A DNA stretch of 64,000 bases from Rhyacichthys aspro (taxonomy: Eukaryota > Chordata > Actinopteri > Gobiiformes > Rhyacichthyidae). Of this stretch, positions 63,101 through 64,000 are shown in pieces. Positions within the stretch are counted from its first letter, which is position 1; each line of letters starts with the position of its first letter. The stretch lies in assembly GCA_036850595.1 (NCBI GenBank), contig CM072160.1, positions 15,107,906 through 15,171,905 on the forward strand, written 5' to 3'. The translations under genes and the position numbers were made by a program. The notes under the pieces were generated by a model that worked only from the letters and a program-made list of their open reading frames with translations, searched no databases and was not told where the DNA came from.

Positions 63101-64000
63101 TACTTCCCACAATTCCAACTCTCAAGTCGTCCCATAACGTCATCCTATGTTTTCCATAGACATAAAGCAGGCTCAAGGACATTCCTAGAAACCTGAGCCC
63201 CTTTGAAACCAGACACGAGCTTAGACTACATTTATGTGCCTCATTTTGCATACACTCCATGAATTTAAGACCAGGAGCCATACATTCTGGGCACATGACA
63301 AGAAGCAGAATTACCTTGGATGAGACCGCATGAATGTGGCTGGAGTGATTTATCTGCTAACTTCCATGTCCTTGGGCAGTGAGTGAGATAAGCGGTCATG
63401 CAGGAGGGAAAGTGGACAGGGAAATGCTCTCACTTTCCCTGCCATCTCGCGCACACTTAATCCTCAGCCGCTCCACTGTCCGGCGCTACAGAATCGAGGT
63501 TGAAAAGGGCAGCTCCCCGGCGTCCCCTCCACTAGACTCGCTACTGTAAATAAGAGTGTGTTCCCTCAGCACCACTAAATACAGCGGCACACAAAACCAC
63601 ACTCAATCAAATAGCGTTTTGGAAGTGCTCAGCGGCATATTATGAAGCTCATTTCATTAAATCGAACTAATATATTACGTTCGGTCTACAGCAGCTCGCG
63701 TCTTGTCTCGACTGTGCTGAAGGAAAACAATGGAGTGTCCTTGACGGCAACCATATTTCAGCCTTATTGAAATGTGTCGTCATCAGTTTTTGCAAATATA
63801 AAAGGAGGTGATTGGAACAGTTTGGGCTTTTTTTTCCCCCGCAACAAATCAAAGCTAATGTAGTAATGCATTTATGTTACCTTGAAAACCAAAAGATCTG
63901 TATCTGTGGATGAAAACAAACATATTCTCATCACGTGGAAACCATGGTAACATGTTGGAAACCTTCCCTAATGCCCCCTCACACAAAGAACTGCATTTAT
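60103..64000 (+). other. pdgfd: pdgfd intron 3, 5' part
   Basis: Starts GTAAGAG. No hinge or growth-factor exon is recognisable in phase 0. It includes a polypurine stretch at 61775-61860, a (TTC)n run at 60532-60542, and a relatively GC-rich, less decayed-looking block at 63320-63760 that could be conserved non-coding DNA. A 10-bp hairpin (AGGGAAAGTG/CACTTTCCCT) lies at 63405-63440. Confidence 0.75.

Noticed and set aside
1..64000. CRISPR arrays, operons, tRNA or rRNA genes
   Set aside because: No regularly spaced direct repeats, no ribosome-binding-site-linked gene clusters and no cloverleaf or rRNA core sequence were seen; the window is vertebrate non-coding DNA plus one split gene.

Overview
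The window is vertebrate nuclear DNA, almost certainly from a ray-finned (teleost) fish. It is AT-rich and gene-poor, has GT-AG introns, and carries repeat types typical of teleosts: Tc1 and Tigger-like transposons, (TGAATGAA)-tailed LINE-type ends and TTAA-flanked MITEs. I see no bacterial or phage features. Nearly all the short open frames on both strands are chance frames in non-coding DNA.

One gene can be supported: the 5' half of a platelet-derived growth factor D gene (pdgfd) on the + strand. Exon 1 (signal peptide, 33068-33185), exon 2 (first half of the CUB domain, 57572-57761, with an alternative start at 57554) and exon 3 (second half of the CUB domain, 59925-60102) join in phase into a 162-residue open frame that tracks vertebrate PDGF-D throughout. 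The hinge and the PDGF/VEGF growth-factor domain are not found and should lie beyond 64000. Intron 1 is about 24.4 kb and intron 2 about 2.2 kb; intron 3 runs off the window.

Layout: 1-417 holds fragments of old mobile DNA. 418-32519 is intergenic, with two copies of a Tigger/pogo-type MITE (1454-1802 and 9207-9766), one intact-looking MITE with 63-bp terminal repeats and a 9-bp target duplication (19950-20448), and diffuse old repeats. 32520-33067 is a CpG-richer promoter and leader with two short upstream ORFs. Intron 1 carries LINE-type tails, a degraded Tc1 element (49824-50582), two further copies of an unnamed dispersed repeat also seen upstream of the gene, and a TTAA-flanked MITE ending about 100 bp before exon 2. 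Intron 2 contains a perfect 41-bp-arm palindrome.

The observations most worth following are the tandem 3' splice sites of exon 2, which are 18 nt apart and reproduce the known 6-residue difference between the human PDGFD isoforms; the perfect palindrome at 58685-58768; the 9-bp-TSD MITE; and the unnamed four-copy dispersed repeat. I found no operon-like or defence-like novel system here.
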